Positions 25,116-33,115 of a DNA stretch of 64,000 bases are shown piece by piece. Source of the stretch: UBA6120 sp964639215 (GTDB lineage Bacteria; Bacillota_I; Bacilli_A; RFN20; CAG-826); the NCBI GenBank assembly GCA_964639215.1, contig CAZXCV010000002.1:1-64000 (forward strand), read 5' to 3'. Each line of letters begins with the position of its first letter. Within the stretch, counting starts at the first letter, position 1. The notes beneath the pieces were generated by a model. That model searched no databases and was not told the DNA's origin. It saw nothing but the letters and a program-made list of their open reading frames with translations. The translations under genes and the position numbers were made by a program.

Positions 25116-25301
25116 ATGGCAAAAACATCAATGCGCGTGCGTCAAGCTCGCACCCCAAAATATGCCGTGCGCGCTTACACTCGCTGTGAACGCTGCGGTC
25201 GTCCCCATTCTGTCTACACAAAATTTAAACTATGCCGTATTTGTCTCCGCGAATTAGCCTACAAAGGTGAAATTCCCGGGATGAAGAAGGCAAGTTGGTA
25301 G
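25116..25301 (+). CDS. rpsZ: 30S ribosomal protein S14, zinc-binding type Z
   Basis: S14 completes the small-subunit head. The 61-residue form has the two CxxC zinc pairs (CERCGRP and CRICLRE), which marks the short zinc-binding type of Firmicutes and Mollicutes. AGGAGG lies before the ATG. It stands in the usual place between L5 and S8. Confidence 0.98.
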   Translation: MAKTSMRVRQARTPKYAVRAYTRCERCGRPHSVYTKFKLCRICLRELAYKGEIPGMKKASW

Positions 25302-25311
25302 GAGGTGCCGT

Positions 25312-25707
25312 ATGGTCATGACAGATCCAATTGCCGATATGCTTACGCGTATTCGCAATGCTAACACATTAAAAAGCGCCGCTGTCATCATGCCGAGTAA
25401 TTCGGTAAAGGTGCGCATCGCAAAAATCTTAAAGGATGAAGGTTTCATCCAAGATTTCACAGTAACCGGCGATACCAAAAAGCAACTCGCCATTTCTTTA
25501 AAATACGCCGATGGTAACATTCGCATCATTAATGGGCTTAAACGCATTAGCAAACCTGGCTTACGAGTCACAGCTGGTGCTGACAAACTCCCACGAGTTT
25601 TGCGTGGACTAGGAATCGCGATTATCTCAACATCGCAAGGACTGATGACTGATCGTCAAGCACGAACGCTTGGCATTGGTGGTGAAGTACTTGCCTATGT
25701 GTGGTAG
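25312..25707 (+). CDS. rpsH: 30S ribosomal protein S8
   Basis: S8 binds helix 21 of 16S rRNA; in E. coli it represses the spc operon. The 131-residue protein has DPIADMLTRIRNA (about 5-17) and the C-terminal STSQGLMTDRQAR and GGEVLAYVW segments. A second in-frame ATG lies two codons in (25318). AGGAGG lies upstream. Confidence 0.98.
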   Translation: MVMTDPIADMLTRIRNANTLKSAAVIMPSNSVKVRIAKILKDEGFIQDFTVTGDTKKQLAISLKYADGNIRIINGLKRISKPGLRVTAGADKLPRVLRGLGIAIISTSQGLMTDRQARTLGIGGEVLAYVW

Positions 25708-25716
25708 GAGGTAGCT

Positions 25717-26262
25717 ATGTCACGTATTGGAAATCTTTTGCTAACAGTCCCCGCTGATGTCACCCTGACTGAAAAAGATCGGGTCGTCGAAGTTAAGGGA
25801 AAGTTAGGGACGCTACACATTAATTTACCCGATGGGATTGAACTCCATGTTGAGGGAAATCACGCGGCTGTCAAACGTCCCGATGACACCAAAATCAACA
25901 AACAGAACCATGGAACGGTCCGGGCATTACTTAAAAATGCCATTCATGGCGTTACCAAAGGTTATGAAAAGAGACTTGAAATTATCGGTATCGGTTATAA
26001 AGCTGCCGTTCAAGCTGATGGCACGCTCTTACTGAATATCGGTTATTCGCACCCCGTCATCATAACGCCAAAGCCAGGCGTAAAAATTATCACCCCAGAT
26101 AATACCAAAGTCATAGTCTCGGGCATCGACCGTCAAGCAGTCGGTGAAACAGCCGCCAATATCCGTGCGGTAAGAGAACCCGAGCCTTATCAAGGTAAAG
26201 GTATTAAGTATGCCGGCGAACATATCATTCGCAAAGAAGGCAAACGAGCTGGTAAGAAGTAG
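25717..26262 (+). CDS. rplF: 50S ribosomal protein L6
   Basis: L6 sits near the sarcin-ricin loop and the GTPase factor site. The 181-residue protein has SRIGNLLLTVPADV at its start, the KGYEKRLEIIGIGYKA segment (about 83-98) and the C-terminal motif EPYQGKGIKYAGE (about 155-167). Length is normal. AGGAGG lies before the ATG. Confidence 0.98.
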   Translation: MSRIGNLLLTVPADVTLTEKDRVVEVKGKLGTLHINLPDGIELHVEGNHAAVKRPDDTKINKQNHGTVRALLKNAIHGVTKGYEKRLEIIGIGYKAAVQADGTLLLNIGYSHPVIITPKPGVKIITPDNTKVIVSGIDRQAVGETAANIRAVREPEPYQGKGIKYAGEHIIRKEGKRAGKK

Positions 26263-26279
26263 GAAATGAGGAAACGTTA

Positions 26280-26636
26280 ATGATTAAACAACTCGATAAA
26301 AATGTCGTGAGACAACGCCGGCACATTCGCGTCCGTGCAAAAGTGCATGGTACAACTGAATGCCCACGCTTGTCAGTCTATCGCTCAAACGCCCACATTT
26401 CTGTGCAATTAATTGATGACGTTAAGGGAATCACCCTTCTCGCTAGCAGTTCCCATGCTCTCAAATTGGACCATGGCAACAATATCGCCGCCGCCACTAA
26501 AGTCGGCAGCGATATCGCCACCAAAGCGCAAGCACAAGGAATAACAAAAATTGTGTTCGATCGCAGTGGTTACTTATATCATGGCCGGGTTAAAGCGCTT
26601 GCTGAAGCAGCGCGTACCGCCGGGCTAAAATTTTAA
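26280..26636 (+). CDS. rplR: 50S ribosomal protein L18
   Basis: L18 binds 5S rRNA together with L5. The 118-residue protein has an arginine-rich start (RQRRHIRVRAKVHG) and the C-terminal FDRSGYLYHGRVKALAEAAR segment (about 95-114). Length is normal. The ribosome binding site is GAGGAAA, weaker than for the neighbours. Confidence 0.98.
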   Translation: MIKQLDKNVVRQRRHIRVRAKVHGTTECPRLSVYRSNAHISVQLIDDVKGITLLASSSHALKLDHGNNIAAATKVGSDIATKAQAQGITKIVFDRSGYLYHGRVKALAEAARTAGLKF

Positions 26637-26647
26637 AAGGAGCGCTC

Positions 26648-27244
26648 ATGGTAGAAAAGAATGAAGTTGTCGCCCCAGTCGCGACCGAAGAAAAAACAAG
26701 TGAAAATCGCCCCGCGCGTCCTCGTGGTGACCGTGGTGATCGTCGTCCTCGCAATGATCGTCGCCCGCGCCGTGAAGCAATTGTCAAGGAGTATGAAGAC
26801 CGAACTGTCGCGATTAACCGCGTCACCAAAGTCGTTAAGGGTGGCAAACACATGCGGTTTACCGCACTCGTTGTCATTGGTAATGGTAAAGGCAAATACG
26901 GTTTCGGTACTGGTAAAGCCGGTGAAGTCCCCGATGCCATTAAGAAAGCATTAGAAGCTGCTAAACGCAATACCGCTGAAATCAAAATGGTGCGCGCCGA
27001 TACGATTGCCCACGAAGTAATCGGACAATTTGGCGCTTGCCGTGTCTTCTTAAAACCAGCACCTGATGGTACTGGAATCATCGCTGGTGGTCCAGTCCGC
27101 GCTGTACTAGAACTTGCCGGACTAAAAAACGTTTATTCAAAAGTGTATGGTAGCCGTGCGCCTATTAACATCATTCGGGCAACGAATGCCGGGCTCCAAA
27201 GCCTCCGCACATACGAAGACGTCATGGCCCTCCGTGGCAAATAG
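26648..27244 (+). CDS. rpsE: 30S ribosomal protein S5 with an N-terminal Arg-rich extension
   Basis: S5 affects decoding accuracy and lies at the mRNA entry site. The S5 fold starts near residue 45 (EYEDRTVAINRVTKVVKGG) and has the GFGTGKAGEVPDAI and GVGSR-like segments of the family. In front of it lies about 42 residues: an acidic stretch, then repeats rich in Arg, Pro and Asp (RGDRGDRRPRNDRRPRR). The usual length is about 165; this one has 198. No rpmD (L30) gene follows, and rplO starts 12 bases after the stop. Confidence 0.97.
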   Translation: MVEKNEVVAPVATEEKTSENRPARPRGDRGDRRPRNDRRPRREAIVKEYEDRTVAINRVTKVVKGGKHMRFTALVVIGNGKGKYGFGTGKAGEVPDAIKKALEAAKRNTAEIKMVRADTIAHEVIGQFGACRVFLKPAPDGTGIIAGGPVRAVLELAGLKNVYSKVYGSRAPINIIRATNAGLQSLRTYEDVMALRGK

Positions 27245-27256
27245 GAGGAAAACACA

Positions 27257-27697
27257 ATGCAATTACATGAATTAAAGCCAGTTGCTGGCGCCACCAAAGA
27301 CTGTTTCCGTAAAGGTCGTGGCATCGGTTCTGGTAACGGCAAGACTGCTGGTAAAGGTCATAAAGGACAAAACTCCCGTAGTGGTGGTGGCGTTCGTCCA
27401 GGCTTTGAAGGTGGTCAAAACCCAATTTATCGGCGTTTACCAAAACGTGGATTTCGTAACTTTAAAAGCAATGTCTACGATGTTGTCAACGTTGAAGCGC
27501 TCGATCGCTTCGAAGCTGAGGCGACTGTGACACCAGCTTTATTAGTTGAGATGGGTCTAATCCGTGCTTCCTATACGCTGGTCAAGGTATTAGGTAGCGG
27601 AACATTAACGAAGAAGTTGACGGTGCAAGCCCATAAATTTTCCGCGACGGCTGAAGCGGCAATTACTGCCGCTGGTGGTCGTGTCGAGGTAATTTAG
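27257..27697 (+). CDS. rplO: 50S ribosomal protein L15
   Basis: L15 is a late-assembly protein with a long basic N-terminal tail. The 146-residue protein has GRGIGSGNGKTAGKGHKG (about 21-38) and SGGGVRPGFEGGQNPIYRRL, both typical. It follows rpsE directly, with AGGAGG, where most Bacilli have rpmD. It is followed by secY. Confidence 0.98.
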   Translation: MQLHELKPVAGATKDCFRKGRGIGSGNGKTAGKGHKGQNSRSGGGVRPGFEGGQNPIYRRLPKRGFRNFKSNVYDVVNVEALDRFEAEATVTPALLVEMGLIRASYTLVKVLGSGTLTKKLTVQAHKFSATAEAAITAAGGRVEVI

Positions 27698-27699
27698 TT

Positions 27700-29052
27700 A
27701 TGAAAAGGATCGTTGATATCTTTAAAAACAAGGAAATCGTCAACCGCATCTTTTTCACCGTCATCATTTTATTCGTCTTTCGGGTTGGGGCGGCGATCAC
27801 TGTCCCTGGTGTTACTGTCAAAGACCTTGACCTCAATCAAAATAGCGCTCTCGCTTTAATGAATTTATTAGGTGGTGGCGCTCTCCAAAGTTTTTCCGTC
27901 TTCGCACTCGGCGTCAGTCCGTATATCACTTCAAGCATCATTACCCAATTATTGGCGATGGATGTGCTCCCAGCTTTATCAGAATTAAGCAAGCAAGGGC
28001 AATACGGTCGTAAAAAGAAAGAGATGACGACGCGTTACTTAACACTCCTACTTGGCGCTGTCCAAGCTTATGGAATTGTCAAAACGATGGAGACAACTGA
28101 GTATATTAAACTGAATAGCACATCGTTTTGGAACTATGCCTATATCGTCACGATACTGGTGGCCGGTGCTATGCTTGTGATGTGGCTGGGCGATCAAATT
28201 TCGGTCAAAGGGCTCGGAAACGGAATTTCCGTGATTATTTTTGCCGGGATTGTTCGTAGTTTACCACTACAAATTCAATCGGCTTATCGAAACTGGGTGG
28301 CCTTGACGGTTGGTCTTGACACACCCGTATTCCTTCGTGGTATTTTCCAATTCACGATATACATCCTCGCATTCTTACTTATCATTGCATTTGTCACGTT
28401 TGTCGAACAGAGCAAACGTAAAATACCCGTTCAGCACGCTGGAAAAAGTGGAGCAGGTAAGAAGTACTCCCAAGCGAGTTTCCTTCCAATCAAAATAAAC
28501 TCAGCTGGTGTGATTCCCGTCATTTTTGCAAGTTCAATCATGATGGCGCCATCCGTCATCATCAGTTTCATCAGCGGTGCCAATACATCAGCCGAATGGC
28601 TTAAAGTTTTCTCGAGCAGCGAACTTGTGAAGATGCCCTGGTTTAATAACCAAACTTGGCAATTCCCATGGGGACTTATTATTTATTTGCTGTTAACGGT
28701 CCTCTTTACATTCTTTTATTCGAATTTACAAATTAACCCGCATCAACTAGCGGAAAACTTCCAAAAAAATGGTTCCTACATTCCCGGCATTCGTCCTGGA
28801 AATGAAACGGAACGCTATGTCAAAAAGGTTGTTAATCGCGTCACGGTGCTCGGGGCTGCATCTTTAGCATTTATCGCGGCATTACCAATCGTCCTCGTCT
28901 TATTAAAAGTCGTACCCGATCACTCGTTAGCCTTAGGTGGCACGGGGTTGATTATCGTCGTCGGTGTTGCCATTGAAATCAACAACCAAATTGACGGTCT
29001 TTTAGCCGGCAAGAGTTTTGATGAAGTGACCCAAGGTGGAGGAATGAAATAA
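27700..29052 (+). CDS. secY: protein translocase subunit SecY
   Basis: SecY is the ten-helix channel of the Sec translocon. The 450-residue protein begins with the cytoplasmic helix (FKNKEIVNRIFFTVIILFVFR), includes the plug region after helix 1 (LGGGALQSFSVFALGVSPYI, about 54-73), and the PGIRPG loop between helices 8 and 9 (about 363-368), which contacts the ribosome and SecA. The start is 2 bases after rplO; it overlaps adk by one base. No Shine-Dalgarno sequence of note precedes it beyond GAGGTA, so coupling is likely. Confidence 0.97.
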   Translation: MKRIVDIFKNKEIVNRIFFTVIILFVFRVGAAITVPGVTVKDLDLNQNSALALMNLLGGGALQSFSVFALGVSPYITSSIITQLLAMDVLPALSELSKQGQYGRKKKEMTTRYLTLLLGAVQAYGIVKTMETTEYIKLNSTSFWNYAYIVTILVAGAMLVMWLGDQISVKGLGNGISVIIFAGIVRSLPLQIQSAYRNWVALTVGLDTPVFLRGIFQFTIYILAFLLIIAFVTFVEQSKRKIPVQHAGKSGAGKKYSQASFLPIKINSAGVIPVIFASSIMMAPSVIISFISGANTSAEWLKVFSSSELVKMPWFNNQTWQFPWGLIIYLLLTVLFTFFYSNLQINPHQLAENFQKNGSYIPGIRPGNETERYVKKVVNRVTVLGAASLAFIAALPIVLVLLKVVPDHSLALGGTGLIIVVGVAIEINNQIDGLLAGKSFDEVTQGGGMK

Positions 29053-29711
29053 TGTTAAACATCATTCTCATGGGACCACCTGGTGCTGGCAAAGGCACCC
29101 AAGCCAAAAAGATTATCGTCGCTTATGACATCCCCCATATATCGACCGGTGACATGTTCCGCGAAGCCATAAAAGCGGGCACTGAACTCGGCAAATTGGC
29201 TGCAAGTTACATTAATAAGGGCGATTTGGTGCCCGATGAAGTAACGATTGGACTTGTCAAACAGCGACTATCACAACCCGATTGTCAACGCGGTTACTTA
29301 CTTGACGGCTTTCCACGGACACTGCCACAGGCTCAAGCGCTTGATCAGTTGGCCAAAGATATCGGGCGCCCCGTCAATGCTGTGATTGACTTTACAGCCG
29401 AACGTGGCGAACTCATTCGACGCATCACAGGACGACGCGTTTGCACAAAATGCGGGACGCCGTATCACGTCGATACAATGAAACCAAAAGTGGCCGATGT
29501 TTGCGATGTATGTGGCGGACCGCTAATTCAACGCAAAGACGATAATCTTGAAGCGCTCGTCGTCCGACTTGATCACTATGAAGTATCGACAAAACCACTC
29601 ATTGCTTTTTATGAATCTAAGGGTTTACTTCGCCGCGTCAATGGATTGCACGAAGCTGAGCTCTTGTTCAAAGAGATGAAAGCAATCTTCCAAGAGGTCG
29701 ATGCCGCGTGA
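29052..29711 (+). CDS. adk: adenylate kinase, zinc-lid type
   Basis: Adk balances AMP, ADP and ATP. The 219-residue protein has the P-loop GPPGAGKGTQ (8-17), the AMP-binding STGDMFR and DGFPRT segments, and a long LID with four cysteines (CTKC and CDVC) that binds zinc, the Gram-positive type. The start overlaps secY by one base (TAATG), and its end overlaps map by 4 bases. Length is normal. Confidence 0.97.
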   Translation: MLNIILMGPPGAGKGTQAKKIIVAYDIPHISTGDMFREAIKAGTELGKLAASYINKGDLVPDEVTIGLVKQRLSQPDCQRGYLLDGFPRTLPQAQALDQLAKDIGRPVNAVIDFTAERGELIRRITGRRVCTKCGTPYHVDTMKPKVADVCDVCGGPLIQRKDDNLEALVVRLDHYEVSTKPLIAFYESKGLLRRVNGLHEAELLFKEMKAIFQEVDAA

Positions 29712-30475
29712 TCATCGTTAAATCCCCGCGTGAAATTAGTGTTATGCGCGAGGCTGGTACCATCGTTGCCACAGTCTTAGAGGCGATGGAAAAACATATC
29801 CAGGTTGGGATGACCACGAAACGATTAGACACACTAGCCGAACAAATTATTCATAGTCATGGCGCGACACCCTCATTCAAAGGGTATGGCGGCTTCCCCT
29901 ACGCGATTTGCGCATCGGTCAACGATACGCTCATCCATGGATTTCCAAATGACGTTCCCCTTAAAAGTGGTGACGTGGTTAAAATCGATGTTGGCGCGCA
30001 TTATAAGGGATATCATGGCGATGCCGCCCGAACATTTATTGTCGGGACTGGCAGCTCACTCGCCGAAAAGCTGGTGCGAACGACAAAAGAGAGTTTTGTG
30101 GAAGCACTAAAACTCGTCAAACCCGGCGTACATCTTGGTGACATTAGTCATGCCATTCAGACTTACGTTGAAGCGCGCGGATTCAGTTTACCGCGCGATT
30201 ACACTGGACATGGAATTGGTCAAGATCTTCATGAAGATCCAGCGATTCCTAACTACGGGATGGCCCACACTGGGCCATTATTACGTCCCGGTATGGCCTT
30301 GGCGATTGAGCCAATGGTCAATGCTGGACGCCACGAGACAAAAGTACTCGCAGACGGTTGGACCGTGAAAACGGTCGATGGCAAACTGTGCGCGCATTAC
30401 GAAAATACGATTGTCGTGACAGAATCTGGTTATGAGATTCTCACGCAACGATTACAGGAGGAGTTAAATGGCTAA
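29708..30475 (+). CDS. map: type I methionine aminopeptidase
   Basis: Map removes the initiator methionine from nascent proteins. The 255-residue protein has the metal ligands in the expected segments: DVGAHYKGYHGDAART (about 96-111), YTGHGIGQDLHEDP (about 165-178), and IEPMV and ENTIVV near the end. The start is GTG, within a GTGA overlap with adk. It overlaps infA by 8 bases. Confidence 0.97.
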   Translation: MIIVKSPREISVMREAGTIVATVLEAMEKHIQVGMTTKRLDTLAEQIIHSHGATPSFKGYGGFPYAICASVNDTLIHGFPNDVPLKSGDVVKIDVGAHYKGYHGDAARTFIVGTGSSLAEKLVRTTKESFVEALKLVKPGVHLGDISHAIQTYVEARGFSLPRDYTGHGIGQDLHEDPAIPNYGMAHTGPLLRPGMALAIEPMVNAGRHETKVLADGWTVKTVDGKLCAHYENTIVVTESGYEILTQRLQEELNG

Positions 30476-30686
30476 AGAAGACGTAATTGAAGTGGAAGCG
30501 ACGGTTATCGAGACATTACCGAACACGACATTTCGTGTCAAACTCGAAAACGGTCACGTAATTCTGGCCCACGTTTCTGGTAAAATCCGTATGCACTACA
30601 TTCGCATTTTACCAGGTGATCGAGTTACGGTTCAAATTTCCCCCTATGACTTAACACGGGGCCGCATCACATTCAGGTATAAGTAA
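30468..30686 (+). CDS. infA: translation initiation factor IF-1
   Basis: IF-1 is an OB-fold protein that blocks the A site during initiation. The 72-residue protein begins with AKEDVIEVEATVIE and includes the KIRMHYIRILPGDRV segment (about 39-53), typical of the family. It overlaps map by 8 bases; CAGGAGG lies just upstream inside map. Length is normal. Confidence 0.98.
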   Translation: MAKEDVIEVEATVIETLPNTTFRVKLENGHVILAHVSGKIRMHYIRILPGDRVTVQISPYDLTRGRITFRYK

Positions 30687-30704
30687 TACCAAGGAGTAAC
30701 AATT

Positions 30705-30818
30705 ATGAAAGTAAGAACATCAGTTAAACCGATTTGCGATAAATGCAAAGTGATTAAACGCAAAGGTGTCGTCACCGTTATTTGCGAAAATCCTAAGCAT
30801 AAGCAAAGACAAGGTTAA
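30705..30818 (+). CDS. rpmJ: 50S ribosomal protein L36, zinc-binding type
   Basis: The 37-residue protein matches L36: MKVRTSVKPICDKC at the start, then KRKGVV and a C-terminal CENPKHKQRQG. The pattern of three Cys and one His is the zinc-binding form. AAGGAG lies before the ATG. It stands in its usual place between infA and rpsM. Confidence 0.98.
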   Translation: MKVRTSVKPICDKCKVIKRKGVVTVICENPKHKQRQG

Positions 30819-30836
30819 GTAAGGAGAAACAGCATT

Positions 30837-31214
30837 ATGGCTCGTATCGTCGGTGTCGACATTCCAAATGAAAAACGCGTTGTGATTGCGCTTACCTATA
30901 TTTATGGTATCGGCGTTTCCGCTTCAAAAAAGATTCTTGAAGCTGCGAACGTCAGCGAAGAAATCCGCGTCAAAAATTTAAGTGATGAACAATTAGTCGC
31001 GATTCGCACCCAAGTCGCCAAATTAAAAGTTGAGGGTGATCTTCGTCGTGAAGTCGCTTTGAATATCAAACGACTCCAAGAAATCGGCTGCTATCGTGGC
31101 ATGCGTCATCGTAAAGGTTTACCCGTTCGTGGTCAACGAACGCGGACAAACGCCCGGACTCGTAAAGGTCCTCGTAAGACAATTGCCAATAAGAAAGCCG
31201 CCTCACAAGGTTAA
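30837..31214 (+). CDS. rpsM: 30S ribosomal protein S13
   Basis: S13 makes the head bridges to the large subunit and touches P-site tRNA. The 125-residue protein has VGVDIPNEKRVVIALTYI at the start and a basic C-terminal tail with GLPVRGQRTRTNARTRKG (about 96-113). AAGGAG lies upstream. Length is normal. Confidence 0.98.
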   Translation: MARIVGVDIPNEKRVVIALTYIYGIGVSASKKILEAANVSEEIRVKNLSDEQLVAIRTQVAKLKVEGDLRREVALNIKRLQEIGCYRGMRHRKGLPVRGQRTRTNARTRKGPRKTIANKKAASQG

Positions 31215-31232
31215 TGAAAGGAGTAATGATGT

Positions 31233-31625
31233 ATGGCTACTAAAACCACTTCGACGCGCAAAAAGAAAATTAAGCGCAGTTTTACTAAAGGTACTGCACA
31301 CATTCATGCAACCTTCAATAACACGATTATCACGATTACCGATGATTCCGGTAATGCCATTGCCTGGAGCACCCCTGGTGCTTTAGGATATAAGGGTGCT
31401 CGGAAATCCACGCCATTCGCTGCCGGTATGGCAGCTGAAGCCGTGGCTAAAGTTGCCCTTGATCAAGGCATTAAAACCGTTGACGTAAACGTCAAAGGTC
31501 CCGGTCCTGGTCGTGAAGCCGCTGTCCGCAGCTTACAAGCCGCGGGTTTACAAATTAACATGATTACGGATACGACACCCGTTCCTCACAACGGTTGCCG
31601 TCCGCCCAAGAAGCCACGTGGCTAA
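31233..31625 (+). CDS. rpsK: 30S ribosomal protein S11
   Basis: S11 shapes the platform near the mRNA exit. The 130-residue protein has HATFNNTIITITD (about 24-36) and ends with the conserved TPVPHNGCRPPKKPRG segment. AAAGGAG lies some 12 bases upstream of the ATG. rpsD is not present here, as in other Firmicutes, where it sits elsewhere. Confidence 0.98.
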   Translation: MATKTTSTRKKKIKRSFTKGTAHIHATFNNTIITITDDSGNAIAWSTPGALGYKGARKSTPFAAGMAAEAVAKVALDQGIKTVDVNVKGPGPGREAAVRSLQAAGLQINMITDTTPVPHNGCRPPKKPRG

Positions 31626-31645
31626 GAAAGTAGGAGGAACGAAGC

Positions 31646-32611
31646 ATGAGTTTTATCGCAAAACAATTCGAGAAGCCGATCTTTACCAAGAAGCTGTTTG
31701 ACAGCACCCACAATTATGGACGTTTCGTCTTGGAACCACTGGAACGTGGTTTTGGCTTGACACTCGGCAACTCATTACGTCGCGTGCTATTGAGCAGTTT
31801 GCCAGGCGCCTCAGTGTTTGCTGTTGAAATCGAAGGTGCACGTCACGAATTTTCAGCGCTTGATGGCGTCAGTGAAGACGTGACATCCATTATTCTCAAC
31901 TTGAAAGACCTCGTCTTGAAAATTGATGAAGAAGGCAATGAGACGAAGACGCTTGAAGTCGATGCCACTGGTCCAAAAACGGTGACTGCGGCTGATTTGT
32001 CGCTTCCCTATGGAGTGAGTGTCATCAACCCCGACCTCGTTTTAGCCAACGTCGTCGAAGGTGGTCATCTTAAGATGCGCATTTATGCTCGCAACGGTCG
32101 TGGTTATGTCACGAGCGAAGGCAATAAAGCGAATCGTTATACATCCAAATTAGGAACGATTGCGACTGATAGCAATTATTCACCAGTTACTAAAGTAAGT
32201 TTCACAATTGACCCCACTCGTGTCGGTCACGATTCGCGCTATGACAAGTTGACACTAGAAATATGGACGAATGGAAGTCTTAAACCACAAGAAGCCCTCT
32301 CACTCGCTTCCCGTATTTTAATTGCGCACTTTGAGGGCTTTGTCGATCTTGAAGAAGCAACACATGATGTGAACATCATGAAAGAAGCGACTGAGCAAAC
32401 TGAAGATAAGTTCTCCAATATGACAATCGTTGATCTTGATCTGTCGGTTCGTTCATATAACTGCCTCCGTCGTGCAGGAATTGAAACGGTCTACGAATTG
32501 ACGCAACGGACCGAAGAAGAAATGATGAAAGTACGCAACTTAGGCAAAAAATCGCTCAAAGAAGTTAAAGAAAAACTTCAAGCGATTGGGCTGATGTTCC
32601 GCGAGAATTAA
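31646..32611 (+). CDS. rpoA: DNA-directed RNA polymerase subunit alpha
   Basis: Alpha nucleates RNA polymerase assembly and contacts UP elements and regulators. The 321-residue protein has the N-terminal dimer domain (RRVLLSSLPGASVFAVEIEG near 45-65), a linker, and a C-terminal helix-hairpin-helix domain with LDLSVRSYNCLRRAGI (about 264-279) and NLGKKSLKEVKEKL. AGGAGG lies before the ATG. Length is normal. Confidence 0.98.
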   Translation: MSFIAKQFEKPIFTKKLFDSTHNYGRFVLEPLERGFGLTLGNSLRRVLLSSLPGASVFAVEIEGARHEFSALDGVSEDVTSIILNLKDLVLKIDEEGNETKTLEVDATGPKTVTAADLSLPYGVSVINPDLVLANVVEGGHLKMRIYARNGRGYVTSEGNKANRYTSKLGTIATDSNYSPVTKVSFTIDPTRVGHDSRYDKLTLEIWTNGSLKPQEALSLASRILIAHFEGFVDLEEATHDVNIMKEATEQTEDKFSNMTIVDLDLSVRSYNCLRRAGIETVYELTQRTEEEMMKVRNLGKKSLKEVKEKLQAIGLMFREN

Positions 32612-32623
32612 TAGGAGTCAGTT

Positions 32624-33025
32624 ATGGCAACACAAGGACGTAAAAACGTACACGGTAAAGGTGGCGTGCGCTTTAAAGCCCCGTATACCGCGAGCAAACA
32701 CAAATCACAATTGCGCAATCTCGTTTCAACTTTAATTGTTGAAGAAAAAGTCACCGTTACTGGCGGCATGGTCGCTGATTTAATTAAATTATCCGATCGA
32801 CTTGTCACATATGCAAAAGCCGGCGATCTCCATTCGAGACGTTTAGCTGCGAGTGTCGTTCGCGATTATATCGCCGATGAGAAAAAAGGTCTCGTCGCCC
32901 TCGATAAGCTTTTCGCGGAAATTGGACCACGCTATAAAGATCGCGCAGGTGGTTATACCAAAGCGTTACGCGTTGGTAATCGTCGTGGCGATAATGCCCC
33001 GATTTATCTCATCGCATTAGTGTAA
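32624..33025 (+). CDS. rplQ: 50S ribosomal protein L17
   Basis: L17 lies near the tunnel exit. The 133-residue protein has the conserved L17 core LRNLVSTLIVEEKVTVT (about 31-47) and a tail with RVGNRRGDNAPIYLIALV. The N-terminal segment is shorter and less basic than in many L17 proteins. It closes the S10-spc-alpha run and is followed by a strong terminator. Confidence 0.97.
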   Translation: MATQGRKNVHGKGGVRFKAPYTASKHKSQLRNLVSTLIVEEKVTVTGGMVADLIKLSDRLVTYAKAGDLHSRRLAASVVRDYIADEKKGLVALDKLFAEIGPRYKDRAGGYTKALRVGNRRGDNAPIYLIALV

Positions 33026-33035
33026 TAAACAAACT

Positions 33036-33059
33036 AGCCTTGCATTGCAAGGCTTTTTT
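33036..33059 (+). terminator. Rho-independent terminator of the S10-spc-alpha operon
   Basis: AGCCTTGC at 33036-33043 pairs with GCAAGGCT at 33047-33054 around ATT, followed by a T tract to 33059. It starts 11 bases after the rplQ stop codon. Confidence 0.92.
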
Positions 33060-33102
33060 ATTGCCAATACCAATAACTTAGGTAATAAACAAACATTTGT
33101 TG

Positions 33103-33108
33103 TATGAT
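33103..33108 (+). promoter_or_regulatory. -10 box abutting the HAD phosphatase start
   Basis: TATGAT ends 7 bases before ATG 33116, so transcription would begin at the start codon. No ribosome binding site is present. The preceding ten bases TTTGTTGTAT are identical to those in front of the NCS2 permease gene at 52396. Confidence 0.45.
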
Positions 33109-33115
33109 TATCAAT

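Noticed and set aside
26590..27081. Minus-strand open frame of 163 codons rich in Arg, Ser and Pro
   Set aside because: It is the antisense image of rpsE, whose repetitive Arg/Asp N-terminus creates long open frames. No start signal was seen.
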